A DNA stretch of 64,000 bases from an uncultured Clostridia bacterium. Lineage in GTDB: Bacteria; Bacillota; Clostridia; Christensenellales; Borkfalkiaceae. The position numbers and the translations under genes were made by a program. The stretch's first letter is position 1; every line of letters begins with the position of its first letter. This document shows positions 24,145 to 32,534 of this stretch, piece after piece. The notes below the pieces were generated by a model. That model worked only from the letters and a program-made list of their open reading frames with translations. It made no database searches and was not told the origin of the DNA. The stretch is from the NCBI GenBank assembly GCA_947598205.1, contig CANQFB010000001.1, positions 142,132 to 206,131 of the forward strand, given 5' to 3'.

Positions 24145-24666
24145 ATGGCAGTCAACAAAAACAAGCATCAGATCAACGGAGAGATCCGCGACCGTGAGGT
24201 GCGCCTCATCGGTTCGGATGGCGAAATGCTCGGCGTAATGTCCGCCCGCGACGCTCAGCGCCTCGCTGACGACGCGGGGCTCGACCTCGTGAAGATCTCC
24301 CCGAGCGCCATCCCGCCCGTCTGCAAGATCATGGACTACGGTAAGTTCAAATTCGAGCAGGCAAAAAAGGATAAAGAGAACCGCCGCAACCAGAAGATCG
24401 CCGAGCTCAAGGAAGTTCAGCTCTCCATGACGATCGACGTGGGCGACCTCAACGTCAAGGCCAAGCAGGCGCAGAAGTTCCTCGAACAGGGGAACAAGGT
24501 CAAGGTCACGATCCGTCTCCGCGGCCGCCAGATGGCGCATTCCAATCTCGCGAAGGATGTCATCAATCAATTCGCGGAGGGGCTCAAAGAAGTGGCCGTC
24601 GTCGAAAAGCCGCTCAACATGGAGGGGAGGAATCTTATTCTGATCCTCGGCCCTATCAAAAAATAA
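24145..24666 (+). CDS. infC: Translation initiation factor IF-3
   Basis: 173 residues from ATG 24145 (GAGAGG upstream); a longer frame starts inside the leader terminator. N-domain INGEIRDREVRLIGSDGEMLG, the linker rich in Lys, and the C-domain VTIRLRGRQMAHSNLAKDVI are canonical. IF-3 binds the 30S subunit, blocks early 50S joining and checks the start codon. First gene of infC-rpmI-rplT, under leader control. Confidence 0.96.
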   Translation: MAVNKNKHQINGEIRDREVRLIGSDGEMLGVMSARDAQRLADDAGLDLVKISPSAIPPVCKIMDYGKFKFEQAKKDKENRRNQKIAELKEVQLSMTIDVGDLNVKAKQAQKFLEQGNKVKVTIRLRGRQMAHSNLAKDVINQFAEGLKEVAVVEKPLNMEGRNLILILGPIKK

Positions 24667-24741
24667 AGCGCATTTGCGCACACCCGCAGGGGCGTTACGC
24701 AGGCAATAAATTTGTAAAAACATATCGTGGAGGATAAAGCA

Positions 24742-24942
24742 ATGCCCAAACAGAAATCGCACTCGAGTTCCAAGAAACGCTTTTGGCTCACGGGATCCGG
24801 CAAAGTGAACAGAGCTCACGGCGGAAAGAACCACAAGGCCGAGACGAAGAACAGAAAGAGAAAGAGAAACTTGCGCAAAGTCACCCTCGTCTCCGAGACG
24901 CAGGAGAACACCGTCAAGAAAATGATTCCTTATAAGGACTAA
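24742..24942 (+). CDS. rpmI: Ribosomal protein L35
   Basis: 66 residues beginning MPKQKSHSSSKKRFWLTGSG, the standard L35 start, and very basic. The ribosome site GGAGGATAAAG precedes ATG 24742; an in-frame start five codons earlier overlaps it. Second gene of the infC operon; part of the 50S subunit. Confidence 0.96.
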   Translation: MPKQKSHSSSKKRFWLTGSGKVNRAHGGKNHKAETKNRKRKRNLRKVTLVSETQENTVKKMIPYKD

Positions 24943-24957
24943 CAGGAGGGACAAGCC

Positions 24958-25308
24958 ATGAGAATCAAGAGAGGCGTCAACGCAGTCAAAAAACGCAGAA
25001 AGATTTTCAAGCTCGCGAAGGGGTACTTCGGTTGCAAGAGCAAGAATTACCGCATCGCGCGGCAGGCAGTGATGAAGTCACTGCAATATGCCTACGTCGG
25101 AAGGAAGAGAAGAAAGCGCGATATGCGCAATCTTTGGATCGCACGCATCAACGCGGGCGCAAGGCTCAACGGGCTTTCTTATTCCAAACTGATGCACGGC
25201 CTTAAGGTCGCGGGGATCGACCTCAACCGTAAGGTCCTTGCCGATCTTGCCGTGACCGACGCGGCCGCATTTGCCGAGATCTGCGGCAAGGCGAAAGCTA
25301 CACTTTAA
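24958..25308 (+). CDS. rplT: Ribosomal protein L20
   Basis: 116 residues with the canonical N-terminus [20 protein letters not shown] and C-terminal globular part ([20 protein letters not shown]). Needed for early 50S assembly and, in Firmicutes, the repressor of this operon through the leader. Ribosome site AGGAGG; 15 bases after rpmI. A terminator follows. Confidence 0.96.
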   Translation: MRIKRGVNAVKKRRKIFKLAKGYFGCKSKNYRIARQAVMKSLQYAYVGRKRRKRDMRNLWIARINAGARLNGLSYSKLMHGLKVAGIDLNRKVLADLAVTDAAAFAEICGKAKATL

Positions 25309-25312
25309 GCAT

Positions 25313-25341
25313 AAAAAAGCCTTTCCGAGAAAGGCTTTTTT
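25313..25341 (+). terminator. Terminator after rplT
   Basis: AAAAAAGCCTTT/AAAGGCTTTTTT around a 5-base loop. The next start codon is seven bases further. Confidence 0.85.
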
Positions 25342-25347
25342 GTCACT

Positions 25348-26112
25348 ATGGTCATCACATCCAAACAAAATCCCGTCGTCAAAGAGCTCGCTTCTCTTAA
25401 AGAAAAGAAGGGGAGAAGGGAGCGCGGGACGTTCCTCGTCGAAGGCGATAAGATGGTCCTCGAGTGCATGGAGAGCGGAATGGAGATCGTCCGCCTCGCC
25501 CTTCTTGCAACCAACGAGCGGCTCGCGCTCGCCGGGGCTTCCCCCTTCAAAGAGCGCCTCGATCCCGCCGCGATCGTTTTTCTCGGGGAGGACGCCTTCA
25601 AGGCCGTCTCCGATGAGAAGACCCCGCAGGGCATCGTCGCCGAAGTCAAGATCCCGCAGTGGGCTTTGAAGCCCCCCGATGAAAGTTGTATCCTCTTGGA
25701 CGGGGTCTCCGATCCCGCCAACGTGGGGGCGATCGTGCGGACGGCGGCCGCGGCAGGCTACCGCAAGATCTATCTCGCGGATTGCGCCGATCCCTATTCT
25801 CCCAAGAGCGTGCGCGCCTCGATGAGCGGGATATTTTACACCGAACTCATGCGCGGCACGCGGGAGGAAATTCTCGGCCTACTCAGCGGAATTTGCATGG
25901 TCGTCGCGGACATGGGTGGCACGGATGTGTTCTCGTGCGCCCCGCCCGAGAAGTTCTGCCTCTGCATCGGTAACGAGGGAAACGGCCTTTCGGAGAGCGT
26001 GCGGAAGAGGGCGGATCTTACCGTGGGAATTCCGATGGAAAACATGGAGAGCCTAAACGCCGCCGTATCGGCCGGGATCTTGATGTATGAACTCAAAAAT
26101 CACCGTAAATAA
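25348..26112 (+). CDS. SpoU/TrmH-family RNA 2'-O-methyltransferase
   Basis: 254 residues. An N-terminal substrate-binding part (TSKQNPVVKELASLKEKKGR, FLVEGDKMV) precedes the SPOUT knot with motif 1 DPANVGAIVRTAAAAG, motif 2 CIGNEGNGLSE and motif 3 IPMENMESLNAAVSAGI. These enzymes methylate ribose in rRNA or tRNA using S-adenosylmethionine; the group is often annotated as an rRNA methyltransferase near rplT. No ribosome site precedes ATG 25348, which lies right behind the rplT terminator. Confidence 0.9.
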   Translation: MVITSKQNPVVKELASLKEKKGRRERGTFLVEGDKMVLECMESGMEIVRLALLATNERLALAGASPFKERLDPAAIVFLGEDAFKAVSDEKTPQGIVAEVKIPQWALKPPDESCILLDGVSDPANVGAIVRTAAAAGYRKIYLADCADPYSPKSVRASMSGIFYTELMRGTREEILGLLSGICMVVADMGGTDVFSCAPPEKFCLCIGNEGNGLSESVRKRADLTVGIPMENMESLNAAVSAGILMYELKNHRK

Positions 26113-26123
26113 GGAGAAACAAT

Positions 26124-26864
26124 ATGAGCGGTCATAGCAAATGGCATAATATACAGGCAAAAAAGGGTAAGGCGGACGCCGCAAGAGGGCGGCTCTTCAC
26201 CAAGATCGGCAAGGAGATCGCCGTCGCCGCCAAGGGCAACCCCAACCCTTCGACCAACTCCAAACTCGCCGACGTCATCGCAAAGGCGAAGGCGGCAAAC
26301 ATGCCCAACGATAATATCGAGCGCGCCATCAAACGCGCCGCGGGCGAACTCGCGGGCAAGGATTTCAAAGAGCTCACCTACGAAGGCTACGGCGTGGGCG
26401 GTTCGGCCGTCATCATCACGACGCTCACCGATAACATCAACCGTACGGCTGGGGACATCCGCGCGATCATGTCGAAGTGCGGAGGCGCGCTCGGCACGAC
26501 GGGCAGTGTCTCTTATATGTTCGAGAACAAGGGACTTATCGTCGTCGAGGCGACGCCGGGGCTCACGGAGGACGAAGTGACCGACCTCGCCATCGAAGCG
26601 GGGGCAGACGACGTTGTCGCCACGGAAGACGCCTTTGAAGTCTACACGTCTCCCGCGGCCTTTTCCGAGGCGCGCAAGATCCTCGAGGGGAAGGGTCTCT
26701 CCTTCCTTCAGGCAGAGATCACGATGATCCCGCAGAACAAGATCACGCTTGAGGGAGAGAAGCTCGAGAGCTTTTTGAAGATGCTCGATAAGCTCGAGGA
26801 AAACGACGACGTGCAGAACGTCTATCACAACGTCGATCTTCCCGAAGAGGACGAAGAGGAATAA
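26124..26864 (+). CDS. yebC: YebC/PmpR-family protein
   Basis: 246 residues starting with the invariant MSGHSKWHNIQAKKGKADAA. Three-domain YebC fold; the C-terminal acidic tail EEDEEE is common. Members have been described as transcription regulators and, more recently, as factors easing ribosome stalling; which applies here is open. The ATG follows AAGGAG and the methyltransferase stop by 11 bases. Confidence 0.93.
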   Translation: MSGHSKWHNIQAKKGKADAARGRLFTKIGKEIAVAAKGNPNPSTNSKLADVIAKAKAANMPNDNIERAIKRAAGELAGKDFKELTYEGYGVGGSAVIITTLTDNINRTAGDIRAIMSKCGGALGTTGSVSYMFENKGLIVVEATPGLTEDEVTDLAIEAGADDVVATEDAFEVYTSPAAFSEARKILEGKGLSFLQAEITMIPQNKITLEGEKLESFLKMLDKLEENDDVQNVYHNVDLPEEDEEE

Positions 26865-26885
26865 TTTCAGGAAACGAAAAGAAAA

Positions 26886-26909
26886 GACGGAGTTCGCTCC
26901 GCCTTTTTT
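26886..26909 (+). terminator. Terminator after yebC
   Basis: ACGGAG/CTCCGC around a TTCG tetraloop, then CTTTTTT. Confidence 0.85.
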
Positions 26910-27015
26910 GTATAGATATTTCCCTCGTTTTCGCGCCATCTTGAGCATAAACGGCCATACCATGTCCGAGAAAGACCATTTCGGAAGGTCCCCTTATGAA
27001 AGGCCTTCCCATATG

Positions 27016-27042
27016 AAAAAAAATCGGCGCAGCGCCGATTTA
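27016..27042 (-). terminator. Terminator of the NudC-like Nudix gene
   Basis: AATCGGCGC/GCGCCGATT followed on the minus strand by eight T; the stem touches the stop codon. Confidence 0.85.
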
Positions 27043-27531
27043 CTTCTTTCTGCCGAGTTCCTGTAGGGCCGCGGCGAGGAAGAATTCCGCAGTGGAATTT
27101 TCCAGAACGAGAGAGCCCGCCTCTTCGGGGGTGCACCACTTGGTTTCGGCGATCTCCTCGTTCAACCCGATCTCGCCCTCCTCGGCCGTAACGAGAAAGC
27201 CGAGCATGAGGATGTCTTTCGCGTCGTGATAGCGCGAACCGAGATATTTCCACTTGACGGCCGAAAGACGGGTCTCTTCCTTGAGCTCGCGGGGGATAGC
27301 CCTTTCGGCGCTCTCTCCCTTTTTGATGTAGCCGGCGAAGAGTTTGTAATGTTCGTCCTGCACATGCCGCGCGAGCAAGACCTTATTCTCCGCACGGTTT
27401 ACGACGACCATCGAAACGGCCACGGGGAAGAAGGGGAATTTATACTTGCCGCACGTTTCGCAATAGGGCACGAGCCCTTCGTTCTCGAGGAAGCGAAGCC
27501 CGAGCTTGGAACCGCAATCTCTGCAAAACAT
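27040..27531 (-). CDS. Nudix hydrolase with zinc ribbon (NudC-like C-terminal part)
   Basis: 163 residues. A zinc ribbon is made by CRDCG (3-7) and CETCG (24-28), followed by the ISP-like strand FPVAVSMVVVN. The Nudix box begins GYIKKGES (about 77) with RELKEET. This order is that of NudC-type NAD(H)/RNA-cap pyrophosphatases, but the N-terminal domain of full NudC is absent. The exact substrate is uncertain. Alone on the minus strand; the intergenic DNA towards yebC has a short repeat remnant. Confidence 0.82.
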   Translation of the reverse strand: MFCRDCGSKLGLRFLENEGLVPYCETCGKYKFPFFPVAVSMVVVNRAENKVLLARHVQDEHYKLFAGYIKKGESAERAIPRELKEETRLSAVKWKYLGSRYHDAKDILMLGFLVTAEEGEIGLNEEIAETKWCTPEEAGSLVLENSTAEFFLAAALQELGRKK

Positions 27532-27692
27532 ATATTTCCCTCCTATCGTTTTTCATCATTTTAATCCCATTTATTGTATTTGTCAACCTAAAACGAAAAA
27601 ATTTCACATACTTCCATACGAAAAATATATAGGAAAAAGGGGAGAGGTGCGGTAAATTTTCTCTCCGCCCGAAAGGGATGACCAAAAATTAT

Positions 27693-27721
27693 TTGACAAT
27701 GCAAAACAAATCGTGTAAAAT
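27693..27721 (+). promoter_or_regulatory. Promoter of the MBG-domain surface protein
   Basis: TTGACA, 17-base spacer, TAAAAT; ribosome site GGAGG before ATG 27750. Confidence 0.85.
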
Positions 27722-27749
27722 ATATTCATAAGTAAGCGGAGGAAACGTT

Positions 27750-30689
27750 ATGACAAAACGAAAAACGTTCGTAATTTTTATTTTTTCTCTATTGTTTGCC
27801 CTTTCGGCCCTTCTTTTTGCGGCAATGGGCGAGAAAAAAGCGTATGCTTTTTTTGAAGAACCTGCCTCCGTCTTATCGCTCGATAAGGGCGACGGGACGT
27901 TCGATCAGGCAGAACTTTCCGACCTATACGGGCTTTTGAAGACGGGGGCGGCGCAACTTTCCGATCTCGATGATTTCGCCCGAAACGATGGTGAGTTCGC
28001 AACGGGAACGGGTGCATCGGGTTTTGCGACGCAAAATATCGTCGTGGAGCTTGGGCAGAAGAAGTGGACGCCCGTGCACCTCACAAAAGATAAAGAAGGG
28101 CACACCGTTCTCACTCTCTGGCTAGCATGGACGGAGGATACACAGCCTTGGGCGGTAGCTTCTACCGACGGCTATCCGTGGAATGAAACGCCGCAGACGC
28201 AGTTCGATCCCTATCCCATGAACATGTATTCCTCGAGCTATCTGCGCGCCTATCTCAACGGCACGGACTATCTTGCCGCGCAGGGAGAGGGGGCGCTTGC
28301 AAACGGCAAGGAGGTGCAATCGGGCGATTGGGCGGTCTTTCTCTCCACCTTCGGGAACTATCTCGATACCCCCGAGGAAATTGCCTATCAGGCGAGCGAG
28401 CGCGCGATGCAGATCTTGCCAAAATATTGCACAAACAGAGGCAATACGGCCTATGAATACGACCTTTTGAACGAAGGATATGCCGAGACGGGCCTCAACT
28501 ACAATACGGCTGACGGCTTTGATTATCGCGAAAAGGCGGGCTACACCGATTGGAAGCAGGATAAGCTGTGGCTTCCCTCGCTCTCCGAGACGGGCTGGGG
28601 GAGTTGGACAGACTACGAGACGGACGCCCACGGCGTTATTTATTTCACCGACGGCGAAAAGAAGGATGCCGGCATCTGGAACACGACGTGGGAACAATGT
28701 TTTATCGGAAGGTCGCAGGCGGTGGATCTTTGGCTTCGGTCGGGGGACACGCAAAACGACATTGCGCGACCTTGTGGGGATCTCGTCTATACGTTGAGCA
28801 ATACGGCGAGCTACGGTGCGATCAACGCCGCGAGAAAGCATTATGTCCGCCCCGCCATCCACCTCGACCTCACCGCGGCGGAGGGCGAAGAGCCCGATCC
28901 CAACGAGAGCGTCGGAAGGCCTTCCGCCGAGCCCTCGCAATTTGAATACGACGGGACGGAACACAGCCTCTTTATCGAAAATTACACGAAGATGAACTTC
29001 TCCCAAGTTCCCGAAGGCGCGGCCTTTGCCAACGGCAGGCTGACCGCAAAGGATGCGGGCACGTACACGCTCACCGCGACCCCGAAGGGGGGAACGTGGA
29101 AGGGAGAAGAGGGAGGAGATCCCGTCGCCATCACCCTCAAGATCACGCCGAAACATGTCGACGTTTCGGTATCGAACGGCTTCCATGTCTTCGGGAATGC
29201 GCCCATGCCCCTCGACGCCTTCTTCCTCCGCTACGGCAGTGGTAACGGCTACGACGTCTTTATTCAAGATGAGGGCATCAACGATCTCCAGGGCTTTTCG
29301 CCTGCATTCACCCGAAACGGGAATTCCTATCCGCTGAACAGTCAGCTTCCCGTCGGCTACTACAAAATTGTCGCCCAGAACGGCGTATATGGCAACTACG
29401 ATGTAACTTTCAATTTCACCGATGAATCGCGCTATGTGGTCTGCCCCGACGATGGGCTTGCCATTTCCGTGGGCGAGGAACTCGTCATCGACGGCACCGT
29501 CACGATTCCCTATACGGGAGAAAATGTGCATGTCAAATACGACAACAAGCCCTCGGATTGGAGATCTTCGAGCGTCTCCTATGTCGGGAGCGACGGCGTG
29601 AGCCAGAAGGGTCTTCCTATCGAAGCGGGGGAATACACCGTCACAGTGACGACCAACGTCGGCTCATACTCCTTCAAGCTCATCATCGTGGATAGCGGCG
29701 ATCCCGTCAAGCCCGAGGAGACGCGGCTCAACAAACGTGAAAAATACAGCGGGAAGACCGTCATCCTCTCCATTCCGCAATACGGAAAACTCAATATAGG
29801 GACGCCGACGGAAGGCTCTTCCTATGCAGACGGGATCTTTTCCGCAAAGGATGCGGGGACGTATTCGCTCACCGTAACCCCCAAGACGGCTTGGACGGAC
29901 GGCACGCAGAGCCCCGTTACCTATCAGATCGTCATCGAACAGCGCACGCTCACCCTCACGGTGGCACAGGCGGGGCACGTCTATGGCCGCACGCCCGCCA
30001 CCTTGCACTTTATCGCGGGCGGAGACGGGTTTGCCGCGGGCGAGGATCTCGAAAGTCTCGGCCTCTCCTTCGTCTTCACCCTTACAAAAGATGGGCAGAC
30101 CTACCCCTTAAGCAGTGATCTTCCCGTGGGTGAATATGCCGTCTCGGCGAAACTTGCAGAGGGGGTCTCGGCACGCAATTATATCGTGAAATGCGAAGGC
30201 GGACTTTACGTTGTTGAAAGGGTAACCTTGGACATGGGTGCCACGAAATTCGTCATCGACGGGGAAGAGATCTCCTATTCCGCCCTCGGAAAAACATATA
30301 AGGCGCAATATGACGGAAGCGAAAAGGCGGTCTTGATCGAGGGGCTTCCTGCAGGCGTTACGGCCACTGTCGTCTATATGCGGGATGGTGTGACGCTCTC
30401 GGGCGCGCCCACCGAGGCGGGCGAATACACCGTTGAGATCTCCTTCACTTTGCAAGACGCCGAAAACTATGAGGCGCTTCCGAAACTCTCCTTTACCCTC
30501 ACGGTCGAAGAGAAATCGGAGGTCGATCCCTCCGATCCTTCCGATCCCTCCGTCGATCCCGAAGAGGAGGGAGACGGAAAGGGCAAATTCCCCGTTTGGG
30601 GATATGTCGTGATCGCCTTCGGGTCGGCGGCCGTTGTGGCGGGACTCCTCGGCGTCGTCGTCCATGCCGTGAAAAAGAAGAGAAAGTAA
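27750..30689 (+). CDS. Large surface protein with MBG-type Ig-like domains
   Basis: 979 residues. Signal peptide (1-33, hydrophobic FVIFIFSLLFALSALLFAA). The N-terminal globular part to about 380 (SSSYLRAYLNGTDYL, LWLRSGD, YVRPAIHLDL) resembles the DUF6273 fold of gut Firmicutes surface proteins. Repeated Ig-like and MBG modules follow, each with a GTYTLT or GEYTVT strand and a SYADGIFSAKDAGTY-type unit (about 390-940). Then come a Ser/Asp/Pro linker (SDPSDPSVDPEEEGDG), one membrane helix and KKKRK. There is no LPXTG, so it is membrane-anchored rather than sortase-linked. Role probably adhesion or matrix binding (inference). Confidence 0.85.
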   Translation: MTKRKTFVIFIFSLLFALSALLFAAMGEKKAYAFFEEPASVLSLDKGDGTFDQAELSDLYGLLKTGAAQLSDLDDFARNDGEFATGTGASGFATQNIVVELGQKKWTPVHLTKDKEGHTVLTLWLAWTEDTQPWAVASTDGYPWNETPQTQFDPYPMNMYSSSYLRAYLNGTDYLAAQGEGALANGKEVQSGDWAVFLSTFGNYLDTPEEIAYQASERAMQILPKYCTNRGNTAYEYDLLNEGYAETGLNYNTADGFDYREKAGYTDWKQDKLWLPSLSETGWGSWTDYETDAHGVIYFTDGEKKDAGIWNTTWEQCFIGRSQAVDLWLRSGDTQNDIARPCGDLVYTLSNTASYGAINAARKHYVRPAIHLDLTAAEGEEPDPNESVGRPSAEPSQFEYDGTEHSLFIENYTKMNFSQVPEGAAFANGRLTAKDAGTYTLTATPKGGTWKGEEGGDPVAITLKITPKHVDVSVSNGFHVFGNAPMPLDAFFLRYGSGNGYDVFIQDEGINDLQGFSPAFTRNGNSYPLNSQLPVGYYKIVAQNGVYGNYDVTFNFTDESRYVVCPDDGLAISVGEELVIDGTVTIPYTGENVHVKYDNKPSDWRSSSVSYVGSDGVSQKGLPIEAGEYTVTVTTNVGSYSFKLIIVDSGDPVKPEETRLNKREKYSGKTVILSIPQYGKLNIGTPTEGSSYADGIFSAKDAGTYSLTVTPKTAWTDGTQSPVTYQIVIEQRTLTLTVAQAGHVYGRTPATLHFIAGGDGFAAGEDLESLGLSFVFTLTKDGQTYPLSSDLPVGEYAVSAKLAEGVSARNYIVKCEGGLYVVERVTLDMGATKFVIDGEEISYSALGKTYKAQYDGSEKAVLIEGLPAGVTATVVYMRDGVTLSGAPTEAGEYTVEISFTLQDAENYEALPKLSFTLTVEEKSEVDPSDPSDPSVDPEEEGDGKGKFPVWGYVVIAFGSAAVVAGLLGVVVHAVKKKRK

Positions 30690-30739
30690 GCCCACGGCAC
30701 TTGTAACAAAAATATTCCTCCCGCGCTACAATGGTATGT

Positions 30740-31414
30740 ATGCGCATATGTTTTGTGACAAAGGGCACGCTCGGCGAATATTCCGAAAACTACGCGGGCG
30801 GCAAGGCGGACATCCTCTGTTTTTCCTTTCAGGCGCTCGGCGATGTGAGCTATGAGCGCGAACTCAAGGGGGAGACGAGCCTGTTTGAAGATGTCGCCGT
30901 CCTTTCCCGCGAAGAACAAAACGTCGTTATTTCGGGCTGTTTTACCAATGCCCGCGGGATCAGGAGGAAATCGGTGGTCGTCGCCGAGAGAGGGAGGATC
31001 TTGGGCGTCTCGGACATGGCGTATCGCATCGACGGCGGCGAATACCGTTGCGGTGCAGGGGTGAAGATCTACGATACGGGCGCGGGAAAACTTGGCGTCA
31101 TCGTCGCGGAAGATCTCTTCTTTCCTTGCGTTGCCGAGACGCTTTCCGTCTGCGGTGCGGAACTTGCGATCTGCATCTTTGAACAGCCTGAAGGCGGGTT
31201 GGAACAGACCGTCATGCGGTCGCACGCCTTTTTATACGGTGTGCCCGTGTGCGTGTGCGCCTATGGGTTTGCCGAGGCCGCCGACATCGGCGGGAAGCTC
31301 CGCTTTGCCTCCCCCAAGAGCCCTTGCGTCTACGATTTCGAGCGGGAGCAGGAGTATCATCTCGTGGAAATGCGGCGGCGCGGGCTCTTCCGCAGAAAGA
31401 AGAGCGGATTTTAA
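30740..31414 (+). CDS. Degenerate nitrilase-superfamily protein, probably inactive
   Basis: 224 residues from ATG 30740. The order of strands matches carbon-nitrogen hydrolases (ADILCFSFQAL, RKSVVVAERGRILGVSD, LGVIVAEDLFFP, GAELAICIF), but the catalytic triad is missing. The Glu position reads FSFQ, the Lys position reads SDMAY, and the Cys position of the family's ICYD reads VAED. It may bind a ligand or partner without catalysis. A TACAAT ends eight bases before the ATG and there is no ribosome site, so the message may be leaderless. Confidence 0.65.
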   Translation: MRICFVTKGTLGEYSENYAGGKADILCFSFQALGDVSYERELKGETSLFEDVAVLSREEQNVVISGCFTNARGIRRKSVVVAERGRILGVSDMAYRIDGGEYRCGAGVKIYDTGAGKLGVIVAEDLFFPCVAETLSVCGAELAICIFEQPEGGLEQTVMRSHAFLYGVPVCVCAYGFAEAADIGGKLRFASPKSPCVYDFEREQEYHLVEMRRRGLFRRKKSGF

Positions 31415-31415
31415 C

Positions 31416-31452
31416 AAAAAAGCGTTTTCCCTTCGGAAAGCGCCTTTTCTTT
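31416..31452. terminator. Bidirectional terminator
   Basis: GCGTTTTCC/GGAAAGCGC around CTTC, with T runs on both strands, between the convergent nitrilase-like gene and degV. Confidence 0.75.
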
Positions 31453-31473
31453 TCTGATATTTTAATATCGTTT

Positions 31474-32343
31474 TTACTTCAGGATCCTTGCGCTGGCGAT
31501 GGCGAGCGCACCGGGGCCGATATGGCAGGAGACGGAGAGAGAAAGGGGATCGACGAAGACGACGGGCACGTCGGGGAAGGCGGCTTCCACTTCCTGTTTG
31601 AAGATCATCGCCTCGGCCTCGCTATCGGTATGCGCGATATGGAGGGTCATTTCGCCCGCCTCGGCATATTCCTTGAAACGGGTGGCGAAGTCGTTCTTCA
31701 TCGCCTCAATCATCACGTTCTTCGCCTGCCGCAACGTTTGCACCTTTTTAAAGGCGTCCAACTTTTCCCCTTGGATCTGCAACACAGGCTTGATCTTGAG
31801 GATGGTCCCGATGAGGGCCGCGGCGGGGGTGAGGCGGCCGCCTTTTTTCAAATATTTCAGCGTTGCAAGCGAGATATAGATACTGCTGTCGAACTTGGTC
31901 TTCATGAGATATTCCTTGATCTCTTTTGCGCTCTTGCCGCGCTTTGCAAGTTCGATCGCATCATAGACGCTCTGCCGCTGGGTGACGGAGATGCGTTGGT
32001 TATCGACGACCTGCACCCTTCCGCCGTAATCCGCGGCGAGGCGCTCCGCCGTATGGCAAGATTCGGAAAGCCCGCTCGACATGGGAATGTGGACGATCTC
32101 ACTGCCGTCTTCGAGGAGCTTGTCCCAAAGTTCTGTGACGTTCAGAGCGGCGGGTTGCGAGGTCGAGACTTGCGCGTTCGATTTCAAAAGTTCGTAGAAC
32201 CCGGGTTGGGTCAGAGTGATGTCCTCAAGATATTCCTCCCCGCCGATGAGGAAGGGCATGGGGATGACGTAGATCCCGAGTTCTTTTGCTTCCGCCTGTG
32301 TGATCCCGCTGTTGGAATCGGTGACGATCTTGACATTTGCCAT
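31474..32343 (-). CDS. DegV family fatty-acid-binding protein
   Basis: 289 residues from the ATG at 32343 (GGAGAG eight bases upstream; earlier ATGs lack spacing). DegV marks: VKIVTDSNSGI, the ligand-pocket motif VSTSQP near 60, IPMSSGLSESCHTA and KKGGRLTPAAALIG. DegV/FakB proteins hold a fatty acid for phosphorylation by the FakA kinase; no fakA is seen in the window. A consensus promoter with two palindromes precedes it, divergent from nfnAB. Confidence 0.9.
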   Translation of the reverse strand: MANVKIVTDSNSGITQAEAKELGIYVIPMPFLIGGEEYLEDITLTQPGFYELLKSNAQVSTSQPAALNVTELWDKLLEDGSEIVHIPMSSGLSESCHTAERLAADYGGRVQVVDNQRISVTQRQSVYDAIELAKRGKSAKEIKEYLMKTKFDSSIYISLATLKYLKKGGRLTPAAALIGTILKIKPVLQIQGEKLDAFKKVQTLRQAKNVMIEAMKNDFATRFKEYAEAGEMTLHIAHTDSEAEAMIFKQEVEAAFPDVPVVFVDPLSLSVSCHIGPGALAIASARILK

Positions 32344-32382
32344 TTTCATTTCTCTCCATAATATTCTTGCCGACATTCATTC

Positions 32383-32435
32383 ATTTTGTCAACAAAATAT
32401 ATTATACGCGGATTTTGTCGATTTGTCAACAAAAT
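32383..32435. promoter_or_regulatory. Two palindromic operators around the degV promoter
   Basis: ATTTTGTCAACAAAAT (32383-32398) lies just downstream of the degV -10 box, and the near-identical GATTTGTCAACAAAAT (32420-32435) covers its -35 box (minus strand TTGACA 32429-32424, 17-base spacer, TATAAT 32406-32401). A half copy, GTTGACAAAAT, overlaps the -35 box of nfnA. Such a layout indicates a shared repressor; its identity is unknown. Confidence 0.65.
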
Positions 32436-32474
32436 TAAATAAATATCCGATAAAAATTTTATAATTTTTCGCCG

Positions 32475-32504
32475 TTGACAAAATCTTCGGGATTATTGTA
32501 TAAT
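32475..32504 (+). promoter_or_regulatory. Promoter of nfnAB
   Basis: TTGACA, 18-base spacer, TATAAT; divergent from the degV promoter about 45 bases away. Confidence 0.8.
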
Positions 32505-32534
32505 GTCCTCAAAAGAAAGGGGAGGAGAACGGCC

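Noticed and set aside
28122..29531. 469-codon antisense frame in the MBG surface protein
   Set aside because: Shadow of a secreted, repeat-rich gene with a clear signal peptide and promoter.
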